Under the pieces are notes generated by a model. The model worked only from the letters and a program-made list of their open reading frames with translations, had not been told where the DNA came from and ran no database searches. From Kaistia dalseonensis (GTDB lineage: Bacteria > Pseudomonadota > Alphaproteobacteria > Rhizobiales > Kaistiaceae), in NCBI RefSeq assembly GCF_030814715.1, contig NZ_JAUSVO010000006.1:186001-250000 (forward strand): a DNA stretch of 64,000 nt, given 5' to 3'. The translations under genes were made by a program, and so were the position numbers. Positions 53,554 to 64,000 of this stretch are shown here, in pieces. Within the stretch, counting starts at the first letter, position 1. Every line of letters starts with the position of its first letter.

Positions 53554-54078
53554 ATGAAGAAGCTCTTGACCGCCACGGCTTTGGTCGGCCTTCTGGCCGC
53601 CCCCGCCTTCGCCCAGGACGCCGTTTCGCCTTCGATGACGACGCCCTCCACAACCGGCGACACAACCCAGCCTCTCAATCCCCTCCCCGGCGACAAGTTC
53701 ATCACGAGCCAGGCTTCGGATGACTGGAACGCGGCCAAGGTCATCGGCTCGACGGTCTACGGCGCCGGTGACGAAGATCTCGGCAAGGTCAATGATCTGG
53801 TTGCCGGCAGCGACGGCAGGCTCAAGGCGGTCGTCGTCGGCGTCGGCGGCTTCCTCGGCATCGGCGAAAAGAATGTCGGCGTCTCGCCGGCGGCCCTGCA
53901 GCGTGTTGCCGATGGCAACAACTGGAAGTACACGCTGACGACCACAAAGGAAGAGCTGGCCGCGGCGCCCGAGTTCAGGATGCCGGAGGGCATTGACGGC
54001 TCGACCACGTCGAGCACGACGCCCGCCGATCCGGCCGCTCCGATGGCACCGGCCACACCGGCGCCCGCTGCACCGTAA
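53554..54078 (+). CDS. Secreted PRC-barrel domain protein
   Basis: The 174-residue protein has a signal peptide (MKKLLTATALVGLLAAPAFA) and a PRC-barrel (residues about 58-125, with KVIGSTVYGAGDEDLGKVND and VVVGVGGFLGIGEKNVGV). A threonine/proline/alanine-rich tail ends the protein. The envelope location is clear and the function is not. The EcfG promoter upstream and the strong terminator downstream make it a monocistronic stress gene. Confidence 0.88.
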   Translation: MKKLLTATALVGLLAAPAFAQDAVSPSMTTPSTTGDTTQPLNPLPGDKFITSQASDDWNAAKVIGSTVYGAGDEDLGKVNDLVAGSDGRLKAVVVGVGGFLGIGEKNVGVSPAALQRVADGNNWKYTLTTTKEELAAAPEFRMPEGIDGSTTSSTTPADPAAPMAPATPAPAAP

Positions 54079-54101
54079 GGCCTCAGCGATCAATCAGGAA
54101 G

Positions 54102-54130
54102 AGCCCGCCCATTCGGCGGGCTTTTCTTTG
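54102..54130 (+). terminator. Rho-independent terminator of the PRC-barrel gene
   Basis: AGCCCGCC and GGCGGGCT form a perfect 8-bp stem with a 5-base loop, followed by TTTTCTTTG. It lies 24 bp after the stop codon. Confidence 0.85.
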
Positions 54131-54235
54131 CCTGCCCGAAAGCCGGATCGAAGCCAAGACGACAACTTCTTCGCGAAATCACCGCCGCAATCGACCAAGA
54201 CTCGGTTTGCACGGGATTTTGCCCATGCTCTAATC

Positions 54236-55213
54236 ATGCCCAATCAACATGCAGGATCGGGCAGGCTCATGTGCGTCGCGTGCGACTATACCATCCATGG
54301 CAATCAGCATCATTTCGGCTGGAACCACGATTTCGAGCCCGCGCTGGTGATGCAGCCAGGAAAAAGCGTTCACCTCGAATGCGTTGATTCCTCGGGTGGC
54401 CAGATCGACGGCAATTCGACGGTCGCGAGTGTCGCTGCCCTGGATTTCTCCAAGGTGAACCCGATCAGCGGGCCGATCTATGTCGAGGGTGCCGAGCCGG
54501 GCGACGCGCTCAAGATCACGCTGCACCATTTCGAACCCTCGGGCCTCGGCTGGACCGCGAACATCCCCGGCTTCGGACTGTTGGCCGATCATTTCAATGA
54601 ACCCGGGCTGCATGTCTGGAAATACGATACCGCCTCCATGGCGCCCGCTCTCTATGGTCCGGGTGGCCGCGTCCCCCTGAAGCCCTTCGTCGGAACCATC
54701 GGCGTTGCCATGGCTGATCCGGGCCTGCACTCCGTCGTGCCGCCCCGCCGCGTCGGCGGCAATCTCGACATACGCGACCTTGCGGCGGGGACGACCCTCT
54801 ACCTGCCCGTCGAGGTCGAGGGCGCCCTTTTGTCGATGGGCGACACGCATGCGGCGCAAGGCGATGGTGAGGTTTGCGGCACGGCGATCGAGAGCCAGAT
54901 GAACATCGACGCGACCATCGAACTGGTTAAGCATGCGCGGCTCGCAAGCCCGCGCTTCACGACGCCCGGCCCGGTCACGCGCCATCTCGACGGCGCCGGC
55001 TATGAGGTCACGACCGGGATCGGTCCCGACCTGATGACGGCCGCACGCGAGAGCGTCCTGCGCATGGTCGACCTGCTCGGCAAGGAGCGCAGTCTCGCCC
55101 CGCTCGACGCCTATATGCTCTGCTCGGTCTGCGGCGACCTGCGGATCAGCGAGATCGTCGACATGCCGAACTGGGTCGTCTCGTTCTATTTCCCGCGCAT
55201 CGTCTTCGAATGA
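54236..55213 (+). CDS. Acetamidase/formamidase family protein
   Basis: The 325-residue protein follows the FmdA/AmdA pattern: DYTIHGNQHHFGWNHDFEP at the start, then VEGAEPGDALKITL, then GDTHAAQGDGEVCGTAIES, which holds the active-site region. It hydrolyses short amides to ammonia and acid. The start is uncertain: ATG at 54236 or ATG at 54269, the latter with a weak GCAGG site. It is convergent with ligA. Confidence 0.88.
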   Translation: MPNQHAGSGRLMCVACDYTIHGNQHHFGWNHDFEPALVMQPGKSVHLECVDSSGGQIDGNSTVASVAALDFSKVNPISGPIYVEGAEPGDALKITLHHFEPSGLGWTANIPGFGLLADHFNEPGLHVWKYDTASMAPALYGPGGRVPLKPFVGTIGVAMADPGLHSVVPPRRVGGNLDIRDLAAGTTLYLPVEVEGALLSMGDTHAAQGDGEVCGTAIESQMNIDATIELVKHARLASPRFTTPGPVTRHLDGAGYEVTTGIGPDLMTAARESVLRMVDLLGKERSLAPLDAYMLCSVCGDLRISEIVDMPNWVVSFYFPRIVFE

Positions 55214-55228
55214 ACAGCGAGGCGGGTT

Positions 55229-57397
<2,169 letters not shown>

Positions 57398-57475
57398 CTA
57401 TGCCGCGCCGTCGGACACCTCGCAAGGGGCGAGAGCGGCGGGATCGCCCGAGCCCCTTGGGGTTAGGCTAAAGGC

Positions 57476-57667
57476 TCATCGCTCCGCCGCGATCGTGAAC
57501 CGCATCAGGCATTGCGAACGGCTCTCCTCGGAGAGGCGGCGCCAGGCCTCCTCCGCCGCGCGCCGCTCGCCATAGGGCCCGAACACGCGCTGCGTGCCCT
57601 CGATCAGCCTGTCGAATGCCATCGACGCATATTCGCCGCCGACGATCCAGAAACGTGGTGCTTGCAT
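57476..57667 (-). CDS. DUF4170 small protein
   Basis: This 63-residue protein (FWIVGGEYASMAFDRLIEGT, then FGPYGERRAAEEAWRRLSEE) fits DUF4170. The ATG at 57667 follows GGAGGA. It begins 13 bp after the aceA stop, so it is probably co-transcribed with isocitrate lyase. Function unknown. Confidence 0.85.
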   Translation of the reverse strand: MQAPRFWIVGGEYASMAFDRLIEGTQRVFGPYGERRAAEEAWRRLSEESRSQCLMRFTIAAER

Positions 57668-57680
57668 GGTGCTGTCCTCC

Positions 57681-58970
57681 CTATTCGGCAGCATTCAGGA
57701 ACTGGGCGCTCTCGGTCGATTCGGCCATGGCCGTGGTCGAGGAGAGACCGCCTGTGATCGCCATCGACACCTGGTCGAAATAGCCGGTGCCGACCTCGCG
57801 CTGGTGCCGCGTCGCCGTGTAGCCGCTCGTCTCGGCGTCGAACTCCGCCTGCTGCAACTCGCTATAGGCCCCCATGCCGCGATCGCGATAACCGCTCGCA
57901 AGCGTGAACATGGAATGGTTCAGTGCGTGGAAGCCCGCGAGCGTCACGAACTGGAACTTGTAGCCCATGGCGCCCAGCTCGCGCTGGAACGTGGCGATCG
58001 TCTCCGCGTCGAGCTTCGCCCGCCAGTTGAACGAGGGCGAGCAATTATAGGCCAGCATCTTGCCCGGATATTGCGCATGCACCGCCTCGGCAAAGGCGCG
58101 CGCATCGTCGAGATCGGGATGCGATGTTTCCCACCAGATGAGATCGGCATAGGGCGCGAAGGCGAGGCCGCGGGCGATGCAGTGTTCGAGGCCCGTCCCT
58201 TCCTTCAGGCGGTAGAACCCCTCGGCCGTCCGCTCGCCCTCGACGATGAACGGGCGGTCGCGCTCGTCCACGTCGGAGGTGATGAGGCGCGCCGATTCGG
58301 CGTCGGTGCGCGCGACCACCAGGGTCGGAACGCCCATGACATCGGCCGCAAGCCGGGCGGCGACGAGATTGCGCTCATGCGCTGCCGTGGGGATCAGCAC
58401 CTTGCCGCCGAGATGGCCGCACTTCTTCTCCGAGGCCAGCTGATCCTCGAAATGCACCGCCGCAGCGCCCGCCTCGATATAGGCCTTCATGATCTCGAAG
58501 GCGTTGAGCGGCCCGCCGAAACCGGCCTCGGCATCGGCGACGATCGGCGCAAACCAGTCGCGCGAGACCTTCCCCTCCGCCTGCTCGATCTGGTCGGCGC
58601 GCTGGAGCGTACGGTTGATCCGCCGGCAGAGCTCGGGCCCGGCATTGGCGGGATAGAGACTCTGATCGGGATACATCGCGCCGGCCGTATTCGCGTCGGC
58701 CGCGACCTGCCAGCCCGAGAGATAGATAGCCTGCAAGCCCGCGCGGACCATCTGCATGGCCTGGTTGCCGGTGACGGCACCGAGCGCATGGACATAGGGC
58801 GTCTCGGTCAATTGCTGCCAGAGCCGGTTCGCGCCCTTTTCGGCGAGCGTATGGGCGACCCGCACCGAGCCGCGCAGCCGGACCACATCGGCAACCGAAT
58901 AGGGCCGACGAATACCGTCGAACCGTCCGGGCGCATGATTGGAAATGAGCTGATCGAAAGTCGGTGCCAT
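57681..58970 (-). CDS. aceA: Isocitrate lyase
   Basis: AceA cuts isocitrate to glyoxylate and succinate, the first step of the glyoxylate bypass. The 429-residue protein has [20 protein letters not shown], the metal-site [10 protein letters not shown], and the catalytic [11 protein letters not shown]. Its promoter region is shared with the divergent RamB/ScfR regulator. No malate synthase is in the window. Confidence 0.97.
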   Translation of the reverse strand: MAPTFDQLISNHAPGRFDGIRRPYSVADVVRLRGSVRVAHTLAEKGANRLWQQLTETPYVHALGAVTGNQAMQMVRAGLQAIYLSGWQVAADANTAGAMYPDQSLYPANAGPELCRRINRTLQRADQIEQAEGKVSRDWFAPIVADAEAGFGGPLNAFEIMKAYIEAGAAAVHFEDQLASEKKCGHLGGKVLIPTAAHERNLVAARLAADVMGVPTLVVARTDAESARLITSDVDERDRPFIVEGERTAEGFYRLKEGTGLEHCIARGLAFAPYADLIWWETSHPDLDDARAFAEAVHAQYPGKMLAYNCSPSFNWRAKLDAETIATFQRELGAMGYKFQFVTLAGFHALNHSMFTLASGYRDRGMGAYSELQQAEFDAETSGYTATRHQREVGTGYFDQVSMAITGGLSSTTAMAESTESAQFLNAAE

Positions 58971-58982
58971 GGTTCTCTCCCA

Positions 58983-59132
58983 TTTACAACATTTGACAAC
59001 CGGGAGCGGATGCCTTCAGTAATGTTGCTGACAGGCGGGAATGTGACATCTGCGATTTACCGGAACAAGCTGACTTTCTGGAATTCGGGTCGCGGTGTCA
59101 CAGCCATTCAGTGAACTTTGTAAGATTGTAAA
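58983..59132. promoter_or_regulatory. TTGTAAA-type boxes between aceA and ramB, candidate operators
   Basis: Next to aceA (minus strand) lie two boxes, TTGTCAAA and TTGTAAAT, at 58982-59000. Next to ramB (plus strand) lie two boxes, TTGTAAGA and TTGTAAAA, in direct repeat within TTTGTAAGATTGTAAA (59117-59132). The same box stands twice at each end of the gap, pointing to each gene. RamB as binder is an inference. Confidence 0.5.
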
Positions 59133-59135
59133 ACC

Positions 59136-60584
59136 GTGACAATCGACAGTGAGCGAAAACTCTTCATCGGCCCCAAGCTGCGCCGCATCCGGCGCGAGCT
59201 CGGGCTCAGCCAAACGAGGATGGCCGAGGATCTCGGCATCTCGCCGAGCTATGCCAATCTGATGGAGCGCAATCAGCGGCCGGTTTCGGCGCAGATCCTG
59301 CTCAAGCTCGCCGATGTCTATGATCTCGACGTGAAGATGCTCGCTTCCTCCGAGGACGATCGCAGCCGCGCCGAAATCGGCGAGATCTTCGGCGATCCGT
59401 TGTTTCGCGACCTCACCATTGCGCCGCAGGAGTTGCGCGAGTTGGTCGAGAGCTGCCCAACCGTCGCCGATGCGCTGCAGCGCCTTTATTCCGCCTACCA
59501 GCAGACACAAGGCGGTGGCACGAGTGGCGGCGAGGCTGCCGATGGCGGGCCCGTCACGGCCCCCGTCGATATCGTCCGCGCGGCGATCGAGACGAGCCGC
59601 AACTATTTCCCAGCGCTCGACGAAGCCGCCGAAGCGCTCGCGGGCGAATTGGCCGTCGGCGATGCCGCGCTCCTACCGGCGATGATCGATCGGCTGCGCG
59701 CGCGGCACGGCGTGCGCGTGCGCGTCCTGCCCGCCGATGTCATGGCTGACGCACTGCGCCGCTTCGACCGTCATCGGCGCCAGTTGCAGCTTTCAGAGAT
59801 GGTCGGCCCCTCCGGGCGGACCTTTCAAGTCGCCTTCCAGCTCGCCATGATCGAGCAAGCTGAAATCATCGACCGCACCGTCGAGGACTGCGCGCTCGCC
59901 GATCCGACGGCGCGGCGCATGTTCCGGATCTATCTCGCCAACTATTTCGCCGGTGCGCTGATGATGCCCTATGGCCGCTTCTTTGCAGCGGCGGAGGCGA
60001 GCCGCTATGACCTTGCTTTGCTATCGCGCCGCTTCGAGGCGAGCTTCGAGCAGGTCTGCCATCGCCTGACCACCCTGCAGCGGCCGACCGCGAAGGGCGT
60101 GCCCTTCTTCATGATCCGTGTCGACGATGCCGGCAATGTCTCGAAGCGCTATGCCTCGGGGCGCTTCCATCTCTCGCGCTATGGCGGAACCTGTCCGATC
60201 TGGAACCTGCACGAGACCTTCCGTGCGCCGAACGAGATCCTGACGCAGCGGCTCGAGCTCGCGGATGGCAGCCTGTTCTTCTCGATCGCAACGGCGGTGG
60301 CGGGTACGCCGCAGGCCTTTCCACGCCGGGAAGCCCGCTTCGCGATCGGCCTGGTCTGCGAGATGAAATACGCGCCGCGGCTCGTCTATGCGGATACCGA
60401 GGGGCCGGCGGCGCCGATCGGCACCAATTGCCGGCTGTGCGAGCGCAATGACTGCGCACAGCGGGCGGAGGCGCCGGCGAGCCGGCCGATCCTCATCGAC
60501 GAGACGATGCGGCGCGTCGTGCCGTTCTTCTTCGATCCGCGGCGCGGTAGCCGCGGACCGGTCAGGGACGATTCCGCAAGCTGA
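59136..60584 (+). CDS. RamB/ScfR-type regulator of short-chain acyl-CoA and glyoxylate genes
   Basis: The 482-residue protein has an XRE helix-turn-helix (KLRRIRRELGLSQTRMAEDL, residues about 14-68), a central IrrE-like domain and a C-terminal DUF2083 domain with a cysteine cluster (CRLCERNDCAQRA). RamB/ScfR proteins sense acyl-CoA state and control isocitrate lyase. Its position divergent from aceA supports that role. The GTG start has no clear ribosome binding site and follows the TTGTAAA boxes directly, so leaderless or weak translation is possible. Confidence 0.9.
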   Translation: MTIDSERKLFIGPKLRRIRRELGLSQTRMAEDLGISPSYANLMERNQRPVSAQILLKLADVYDLDVKMLASSEDDRSRAEIGEIFGDPLFRDLTIAPQELRELVESCPTVADALQRLYSAYQQTQGGGTSGGEAADGGPVTAPVDIVRAAIETSRNYFPALDEAAEALAGELAVGDAALLPAMIDRLRARHGVRVRVLPADVMADALRRFDRHRRQLQLSEMVGPSGRTFQVAFQLAMIEQAEIIDRTVEDCALADPTARRMFRIYLANYFAGALMMPYGRFFAAAEASRYDLALLSRRFEASFEQVCHRLTTLQRPTAKGVPFFMIRVDDAGNVSKRYASGRFHLSRYGGTCPIWNLHETFRAPNEILTQRLELADGSLFFSIATAVAGTPQAFPRREARFAIGLVCEMKYAPRLVYADTEGPAAPIGTNCRLCERNDCAQRAEAPASRPILIDETMRRVVPFFFDPRRGSRGPVRDDSAS

Positions 60585-60587
60585 CCG

Positions 60588-61862
60588 TCAGTGCAGGGCA
60601 ATGCCCGGCAGCGGATCGGCGTGGTGCGGCGAGAACAGCTTGCCCTTCTCGGTCCAGAACACCACCGCAAGCGCCACCGCGCCCGTCACCAGAAAGCCGA
60701 GCGCAAGCGGCGTGACCGTGCCGTCGAAGCTCTGGCTGATCAGCATGCCGACCAGAGCACCGACAATCGTCGTGTAGAAGCCGATCACCGAGGAAGCCGT
60801 GCCCGCGATATCGCCGAGCGGCTCCATCGCCATCGTGTTGAAGTTCGGCATGGTCAGGCTGAACAGGAACTGGCATCCGGCCAGTATGACCGCGAACAGC
60901 AGCAGCGGCGGCTTGCCGTTGAAGACCAGGGCGACCACCACCATCAGCGCCGCCACGGCGGCAAAGCCGACAACGCCGATATGGGACAGCCGACGCATGC
61001 CGAAGCGACGCACGAGCTTCGAATTGACGAAGGAAGCAACGCCCATGACAGCCGCAATCGACCCGAACACGACGGGGAAGATCGCGCCGAGGCCATAGAC
61101 CTCCGTTTCGAAGATTTGCTGCGTCGAGCCGAGATAGCCCATCAGCGCGCCGAACATCAGCGCCATGGCCGTGGCATAGCCGAAGGTCGCCCGCTCGGTG
61201 ACGCAGCGCCGCGCGCCATCGGCGATCCGCTTGACCGAGAACGGCATGCGATACTCCGGCCGCAGCGTTTCCGGCATGCGGCGTCCGAACCAGACCGCAA
61301 GAATCACGGCCAGCACGAGCATGGAGACGAAGATCGTGTGCCAGGTGCCGAACAGCAGAAAGAAGCTGCCGATCGCCGGCGCGAACACCGGGACGATGAT
61401 GAAGATCATCATGGTGATCGACATGACGCGGGCCATTTCGCGGCCCTCATAACGGTCGCGTACGATCGTGACCGACAGAATGCGCGTCGCGGCCGAGCCC
61501 ATGCCCTGGATCAGGCGGGCAACCAGCAGCATCTCGAAGCTGTGGGCGAAGAGCGCGATGGCACTGCCGATCGAGAAGATCACGAGGCCGATCATCAAGG
61601 TCGGCCGGCGCCCGACAATGTCGGAGATCGGGCCATAGAAGAGCTGCATGACGGCGAAGCCGATCATGTAGACGGTCAGGATAAGCTGCACCTCATTGGC
61701 GCTCGGAAGCGCATAATCGGCCTGGATCGGACCGAAGGCTGGCAGCAGATTGTCGATCGACATCGAGCCGAGCGCCATCATGAAGGCGATCAGAGTGACG
61801 AACTCGAAAAAGGACGGCTCGGAAACAGGACGCGCAGTGGCGCCCACGGACGTGGCGGACAT
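60588..61862 (-). CDS. MFS drug exporter, Bcr/CflA type
   Basis: This 424-residue transporter has twelve predicted helices, an N-terminal SIDNLLPAFGPIQADY segment and the loop motif YGPISDIVGRRPTLMIGL. It is related to the pump at 31294-32496 but longer. It ends 3 bp from the convergent ramB stop. Its substrate is unknown. Confidence 0.92.
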   Translation of the reverse strand: MSATSVGATARPVSEPSFFEFVTLIAFMMALGSMSIDNLLPAFGPIQADYALPSANEVQLILTVYMIGFAVMQLFYGPISDIVGRRPTLMIGLVIFSIGSAIALFAHSFEMLLVARLIQGMGSAATRILSVTIVRDRYEGREMARVMSITMMIFIIVPVFAPAIGSFFLLFGTWHTIFVSMLVLAVILAVWFGRRMPETLRPEYRMPFSVKRIADGARRCVTERATFGYATAMALMFGALMGYLGSTQQIFETEVYGLGAIFPVVFGSIAAVMGVASFVNSKLVRRFGMRRLSHIGVVGFAAVAALMVVVALVFNGKPPLLLFAVILAGCQFLFSLTMPNFNTMAMEPLGDIAGTASSVIGFYTTIVGALVGMLISQSFDGTVTPLALGFLVTGAVALAVVFWTEKGKLFSPHHADPLPGIALH

Positions 61863-62184
61863 TTCACATTTCTCTAGTCGGATGCCCAGGCGAAATGGCC
61901 CGGACGTCGTGTGTCATCCGCCGAGACTTCGGTGATCCGGTATCCGAACGGGCGACATGAAGGACGTTGATAGGCCTCGGGCGACAACAATGCCGTGACG
62001 CTCATCACAGCATCGGACCCGAGAGCGGCCGTTTCAAGCGACCCATACTCCCATGGGTGCCTTACGATCAATCAGAAAGAGCCGGCGCATTCCGCTTTTT
62101 CGGGCATTGAAGCAATTTCGTCGCGCTCCGGTCGGTCACGCGGTCCAGATCGCGCAAAGCAACGGCCGAAGCACCGGTCCCCGT
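61863..62184. other. Intergenic stretch with doubtful small frame
   Basis: About 320 bp lie between recN and the pump gene, both on minus. A 65-codon frame (61874-62071, ends GHFAWASD) lacks a good ribosome binding site and family resemblance. The stretch near 62065-62095 resembles the terminator region at 54087-54122 but its stem is degraded. Confidence 0.4.
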
Positions 62185-63855
62185 TCAGATATTGCCGTGA
62201 ATCAGCCGTTCGGCCGCGGCGCGTGCCTCGTCGGTAATCACGCTGCCGGCCAGCATGCGGGCGATCTCCTCGCGGCGATCAGGACCGGCCAGCGGCTTGA
62301 CACCCGTCGCGACACGCTCCTCGCCGGCGACCCCCTCCTTGGCGATCAGCATATGGCTGCCCGCCCGCGCGGCGACCTGCGGCGCATGCGTCACGGAGAG
62401 AACCTGCACCCGCTCGGCCAGCCGCGCGAGGCGCTTGCCGATCGCCTCGGCGACGGCTCCGCCGACCCCCGTATCGATCTCGTCGAAGACGAGCGTGGGC
62501 GCGGAGCCGCGATCGGCGAGCGCGACTTTGATCGCGAGCAGGAAGCGCGAAAGCTCGCCGCCGGACGCGACCTTCATCATCGGCCCGGCGCGCGTGCCTG
62601 GATTGGTCCGCACGAAGAAGGAGACGATATCGATGCCGCTTTCGCTGCGCGCCTCGGCATCGCTCTCGATCGAAACGATGAAGGCGGCACGCTCGAGCTT
62701 CAGCGCCGGCAACTCCTCGGCGACACGCACCTCCAGATCCGCCGCTGCGCCGCGCCGACGGGCCGAGAGAGCCGCCGCCCGGGCGTCGAAGGCCCGCTGC
62801 GCCGCTTCAGCCGCCGCTTCCAGCGCCGCGAGACGCTCCTCGCCCGAATCGAGCGCCGCGAGATCCGCCGTCATGCGGTCCCGAAGCGCGATCAAACCCT
62901 CGACGGGGACATCGAATTTGCGCGCAGCACCACGCAGCGCAAAGAGCCGCTCCTCGGTCCGCTCGAGTTCCTTCGGATCGAAAGCACTCTCGCGAATGCT
63001 GCGGGTCAGGATCGTCTCGGCCTCTTCCAGCGCGTCGATCGCCTGGTCGATCGCCTCGACCACGCCGTCGAGCAACCCGCCCGCCTGATCGCGCTTGCGC
63101 TCCAGACGCCGTGCCAGGCTTGCCAGCGTCGGCACGGGCGAGGAGGAGCCGGCGATCGTGTCATGCGCGTCGGCCAGATCGCCCGCGACCTTTTCCGCTT
63201 GCATCATGTGGTGGCGCTGTTCGGCGAGTTCGGTTTCCTCGCCCGGCTGCGGCGCAAGCTTCGCCAGTTCCTCGACCGAGGCACGGAGGTAATCGCCCTC
63301 GCTGCGCGCGGAGCTGATCCGCCGCCGCAGCGCCGTGACTTCGCTCTCTGCCTTGCGCCAGGCGCGATAGGTGTCGGCGACGCCGGCCACCTCGCCATCC
63401 AGCCCGCCGAAGACATCGAGCAGGTTGCGATGAATGGCCGGATCGACGAGCGCGCGGTCGTCATGCTGGCCGTGGATCTCGACCAAGGCGGCGCCGACAT
63501 CGCGCAGGAAGGCGACGCTCACTGGCTGATCGTTGATGAAGGCGCGCGTGCGGCCGTCTTCGGTCTGCACGCGGCGCAGGATGATGCCGCCATCATGATC
63601 GATGGCGTTGCCGTCGAGCAGGCTGCGCGCCGGATGATCGGCCGGAACCTCGAACACGGCCGTGACCTGGCCCTGATTGGCGCCATGGCGCACCAGCCCG
63701 CCATCGCCGCGCCCGCCGAGCGCCAGCGACAGCGCATCGAGCAGGATCGACTTTCCGGCGCCCGTCTCGCCCGTCAGCACGGTCATGCCGGGCGCGAAGG
63801 CAAGCTTGAGCCGATCGATCAGAACGATGTCACGGATCGACAGCTCAGCAAGCAT
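62185..63855 (-). CDS. recN: DNA repair protein RecN
   Basis: RecN is an SMC-like ATPase that gathers broken DNA ends. The 556-residue protein has Walker A GETGAGKS (residues about 29-36), long coiled coils in the middle and Walker B LVFDEIDTGVGG near residue 465. It starts 18 bp after bamD, as is common in the order. Confidence 0.97.
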   Translation of the reverse strand: MLAELSIRDIVLIDRLKLAFAPGMTVLTGETGAGKSILLDALSLALGGRGDGGLVRHGANQGQVTAVFEVPADHPARSLLDGNAIDHDGGIILRRVQTEDGRTRAFINDQPVSVAFLRDVGAALVEIHGQHDDRALVDPAIHRNLLDVFGGLDGEVAGVADTYRAWRKAESEVTALRRRISSARSEGDYLRASVEELAKLAPQPGEETELAEQRHHMMQAEKVAGDLADAHDTIAGSSSPVPTLASLARRLERKRDQAGGLLDGVVEAIDQAIDALEEAETILTRSIRESAFDPKELERTEERLFALRGAARKFDVPVEGLIALRDRMTADLAALDSGEERLAALEAAAEAAQRAFDARAAALSARRRGAAADLEVRVAEELPALKLERAAFIVSIESDAEARSESGIDIVSFFVRTNPGTRAGPMMKVASGGELSRFLLAIKVALADRGSAPTLVFDEIDTGVGGAVAEAIGKRLARLAERVQVLSVTHAPQVAARAGSHMLIAKEGVAGEERVATGVKPLAGPDRREEIARMLAGSVITDEARAAAERLIHGNI

Positions 63856-63873
63856 GGAATGCCTCTCGGCCGA

Positions 63874-64000
63874 TCAGCCCGTTACGACCTTGAACGCCTT
63901 GCTCATCCACGAGCCCTCGTTCTCCTGAGGCTTCACGCCGCCCGACTGCAGCAGCGAATAGGCGTCCTTGTACCAGCTCGAATTCGGGAAGTTGTGTCCG
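63874..64000 (-). CDS. bamD: Outer membrane assembly factor BamD, 3' end only
   Basis: The last 41 codons of a gene that enters from beyond the window edge are visible on minus: [20 protein letters not shown], then [11 protein letters not shown] and stop. This is the C-terminus of BamD/ComL, a lipoprotein of the BAM complex. Position directly before recN supports the call. Confidence 0.8.
   Translation of the reverse strand, partial: GHNFPNSSWYKDAYSLLQSGGVKPQENEGSWMSKAFKVVTG

Noticed and set aside
61874-62071. 65-codon frame upstream of the second MFS pump
   Set aside because: It needs a TTG start without ribosome binding site or a later ATG with a poor one; no resemblance to a family. Kept only as a note in the intergenic entry.

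Overview
The window is a 64-kb chromosomal segment of high GC content, most likely from an alphaproteobacterium of the order Hyphomicrobiales (Rhizobiales). The evidence is a circularly permuted two-piece tmRNA whose tag reads ANDNYAPVAIAA, an alphaproteobacterial-type SspB next to it, the lineage families DUF4169, DUF4170 and DUF4424, an EcfG-type promoter, and gene neighbourhoods typical of the order (thyA-folA-hflKC-DUF2065-degP, serB/miaA, bamD-recN). The genus cannot be fixed from the sequence alone.

Layout. 0-4.6 kb: a divergent SDR/MmyB-type regulator pair, a lone HEPN-domain gene, a REP-like element and a small secreted protein. 5-12.1 kb: branched-chain amino acid synthesis, with a TetR regulator-ilvC unit and an ilvB-ilvN unit. 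The ilvB-ilvN unit is preceded by a leader peptide rich in Ile, Leu and Val and an attenuator hairpin. An ABC-F gene and a mazEF module lie between the two units. 12.2-16.4 kb: an AT-rich accessory island with a reverse transcriptase that resembles the defence-associated (UG/Abi) group, then a GIY-YIG gene inside a cluster of REP-like and foldback repeats. 16.4-30.5 kb: a diguanylate cyclase, OpgG/D, divergent miaA and serB, a sarcosine-oxidase-like enzyme, and a long minus-strand run thyA, DUF4424, GNAT, YqhA, folA, hflK, hflC, DUF2065, degP. 30.6-36.9 kb: a Bcr/CflA pump with a divergent TetR regulator, ssrA followed by sspB, a glycosyltransferase and fumC. 37-46.7 kb: DUF4169 and ribbon-helix-helix small genes, a giant AsmA protein that appears to start at CTG, two oxidoreductases and uvrD/pcrA. 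46.7-64 kb: a lower-GC pair of membrane genes (zinc ribbon; GYF_2-TM2), prmA, an acetyl-CoA hydrolase/transferase, aminopeptidase P, a PRC-barrel gene with an EcfG promoter, an acetamidase, ligA, aceA with a divergent RamB/ScfR regulator, a second MFS pump, recN and the 3' end of bamD.

How it fits together. Most of the window is core metabolism and maintenance. Several units carry readable regulation: transcription attenuation at ilvB, palindromic operators at three regulator genes, a hairpin that can mask the mazE ribosome binding site, repeated TTGTAAA-type boxes between aceA and ramB, and an EcfG promoter. The best candidates for undescribed biology are the single-gene reverse transcriptase system between miaA and ilvB, the orphan HEPN protein, and the paired zinc-ribbon and GYF_2-TM2 membrane proteins.
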